A stretch of 7,454 bases of DNA, taken from NCBI GenBank assembly GCA_020058965.1, contig JAGVCY010000165.1, positions 1 through 7,454 on the forward strand, read 5' to 3'. The DNA is from Candidatus Omnitrophota bacterium. Lineage in GTDB: Bacteria; Omnitrophota; Gorgyraeia; 2-02-FULL-51-18; JAGOUK01. Every line of letters starts with the position of its first letter. Positions within the stretch are counted from its first letter, which is position 1. Below the pieces are notes generated by a model. It ran no database searches, had not been told where the DNA came from, and saw only the letters and a program-made list of their open reading frames with translations. Position numbers and translations under genes: made by a program. Of this stretch, positions 6,635 to 7,454 are shown one piece after another.

Positions 6635-7454
6635 ACAAATACCCTTACGGCCTTATCGGCAACTGCGTCGTCACGGCGCTGGTTTCGAAAGACGCCGGCG
6701 TTGACTGGTTGTGCATGCCGTATTTTGATTCGCCGGCGGCGTTCGCCAAAATTCTGGACGAAAAGCGGGGCGGCTCATTCACGATCGAAGGCGTGGACAC
6801 GGTTCGGACTTCTCAGGAATATGTCCGCTTCACCCCGATCCTGAGAACCCGCGTCGAAACCAGGGACGGCGTGTTCGACATTTACGACTACATGCCGCGG
6901 TTTTTGATGGACGCCCAGGAACATTATTGTCCGGCGGAAATCCAGCGCAGCCTGCGCGTCGTTTCCGGCAAACCCCGGATCCGCGTCCGTCTCGACATCC
7001 GTCCCAACTACGGTCTGGGCGGCTGCCGGACCGAAGAGCACGCGGAGTTCCTCAAATTTCTCTCCATCGAAGGCGAATACCACAGTTATTACCTCTACAC
7101 CGACATGAAGTATGCCGATATCCTGGAGTCCCGCGAGGTGGAATTGGCGGGTTCGGCGTACCTGGTGCTGTCCTACCATCAGAAGGTCAGGCCGTTCAAT
7201 TCGGACCGCGTTTACGTCGAGTACGAGCGCACCAAGAGTTACTGGCTCGGCTGGGTTTACCGGACGGACCTTCCGGATAAATACCGCAACCTGATCGTCC
7301 GTTCGCTGATCGTTCTCAAGCTTTTGATGTACGAACGAACCGGCGCGGTGATCGCGGCCCCGACCATGTCGTTGCCGGAAACCGTCGGAGGTCCGCGCAA
7401 CTGGGACTACCGCTACTGTTGGATCCGGGACGCGTCGATGATCGTCGAGCTTTA
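6631..7454 (+). CDS. Glycoside hydrolase family 15 protein (glucoamylase/trehalase-like), 5' part
   Basis: ATG 6631 overlaps the antiporter stop as ATGA (6631-6634). The frame stays open to the window edge for 274 codons. The N-terminal trehalase-like/GH15 beta-sandwich region shows YPYGLIGNC (4-12), DAGVDWLCMPYFDSP (21-35) and KRGGSF (45-50). The catalytic (alpha/alpha)6 barrel begins near 220-230 and shows SLPETVGGPRNWDYRYCW (247-264) followed by IRDA (265-268). R266 and D267 correspond to the Arg-Asp pair that holds glucose in subsite -1 in glucoamylases. The two catalytic glutamates should lie beyond the window. Known members hydrolyse terminal alpha-glucosidic bonds of maltodextrin, dextran or trehalose, and the substrate cannot be chosen here. 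I see no signal peptide, so a cytoplasmic role is likely. The ribosome site is weak, consistent with coupling to the antiporter. Roughly half or more of the protein is missing. Confidence 0.9.
   Translation, partial: MNKYPYGLIGNCVVTALVSKDAGVDWLCMPYFDSPAAFAKILDEKRGGSFTIEGVDTVRTSQEYVRFTPILRTRVETRDGVFDIYDYMPRFLMDAQEHYCPAEIQRSLRVVSGKPRIRVRLDIRPNYGLGGCRTEEHAEFLKFLSIEGEYHSYYLYTDMKYADILESREVELAGSAYLVLSYHQKVRPFNSDRVYVEYERTKSYWLGWVYRTDLPDKYRNLIVRSLIVLKLLMYERTGAVIAAPTMSLPETVGGPRNWDYRYCWIRDASMIVEL

Noticed and set aside
7112..7294. Small + strand frames at 6927-7280 and 7112-7294
   Set aside because: They are out-of-frame shadows of the GH15 gene, whose true frame is open from 6631 to the window end.

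Overview
The window is an ordinary-looking bacterial chromosomal segment of moderate GC. All genes are on the + strand and are tightly packed: the longest gene-free stretch is 172 bases (1543-1714), so no gap exceeds 300 bases. There are no tRNA or rRNA genes, insertion sequences, CRISPR arrays or phage genes. The organism cannot be named from this sequence. Signal-peptide and envelope features, a short two-gene peptidoglycan-binding module and the generally divergent proteins suggest a Gram-negative-type lineage, possibly an uncultured PVC/Omnitrophota-like bacterium. That placement is a low-confidence inference.

Left block (1-1542): the tail of one gene ending in half of a peptidoglycan-binding repeat; a small membrane-anchored protein with a complete C-terminal peptidoglycan-binding domain; and an MscS-type mechanosensitive channel with a signal peptide. 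The three genes are spaced by 1-2 bases and look like one transcription unit devoted to the cell envelope and osmotic release.

Middle block (1543-5392): a 172-base leader that can fold into a multi-helix structure able to mask the ribosome binding site, then a CaCA-family cation/Ca2+ exchanger, then 6 bases later an 899-residue P2A-type Ca2+-ATPase. This reads as a two-pump calcium-extrusion operon.

Right block (5393-7454): an extended -10 promoter fused to the ATPase stop codon; a roughly 115-base leader with a strong hairpin and a full intrinsic terminator placed before the next gene; a CPA2/Kef-type cation:proton antiporter without regulatory domains; and, overlapping it by ATGA, the 5' part of a glycoside hydrolase family 15 enzyme that runs off the window.

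Together the genes suit ionic and osmotic homeostasis: pressure relief (MscS), Ca2+ export (exchanger plus ATPase), Na+ or K+/H+ exchange, and possibly turnover of trehalose or an alpha-glucan (GH15). The proteins belong to known families. The least explained material is the two structured leaders ahead of cation-transporter genes. Both have the architecture of ion-sensing riboswitches or attenuators, and neither matches a class I could recognise by eye.
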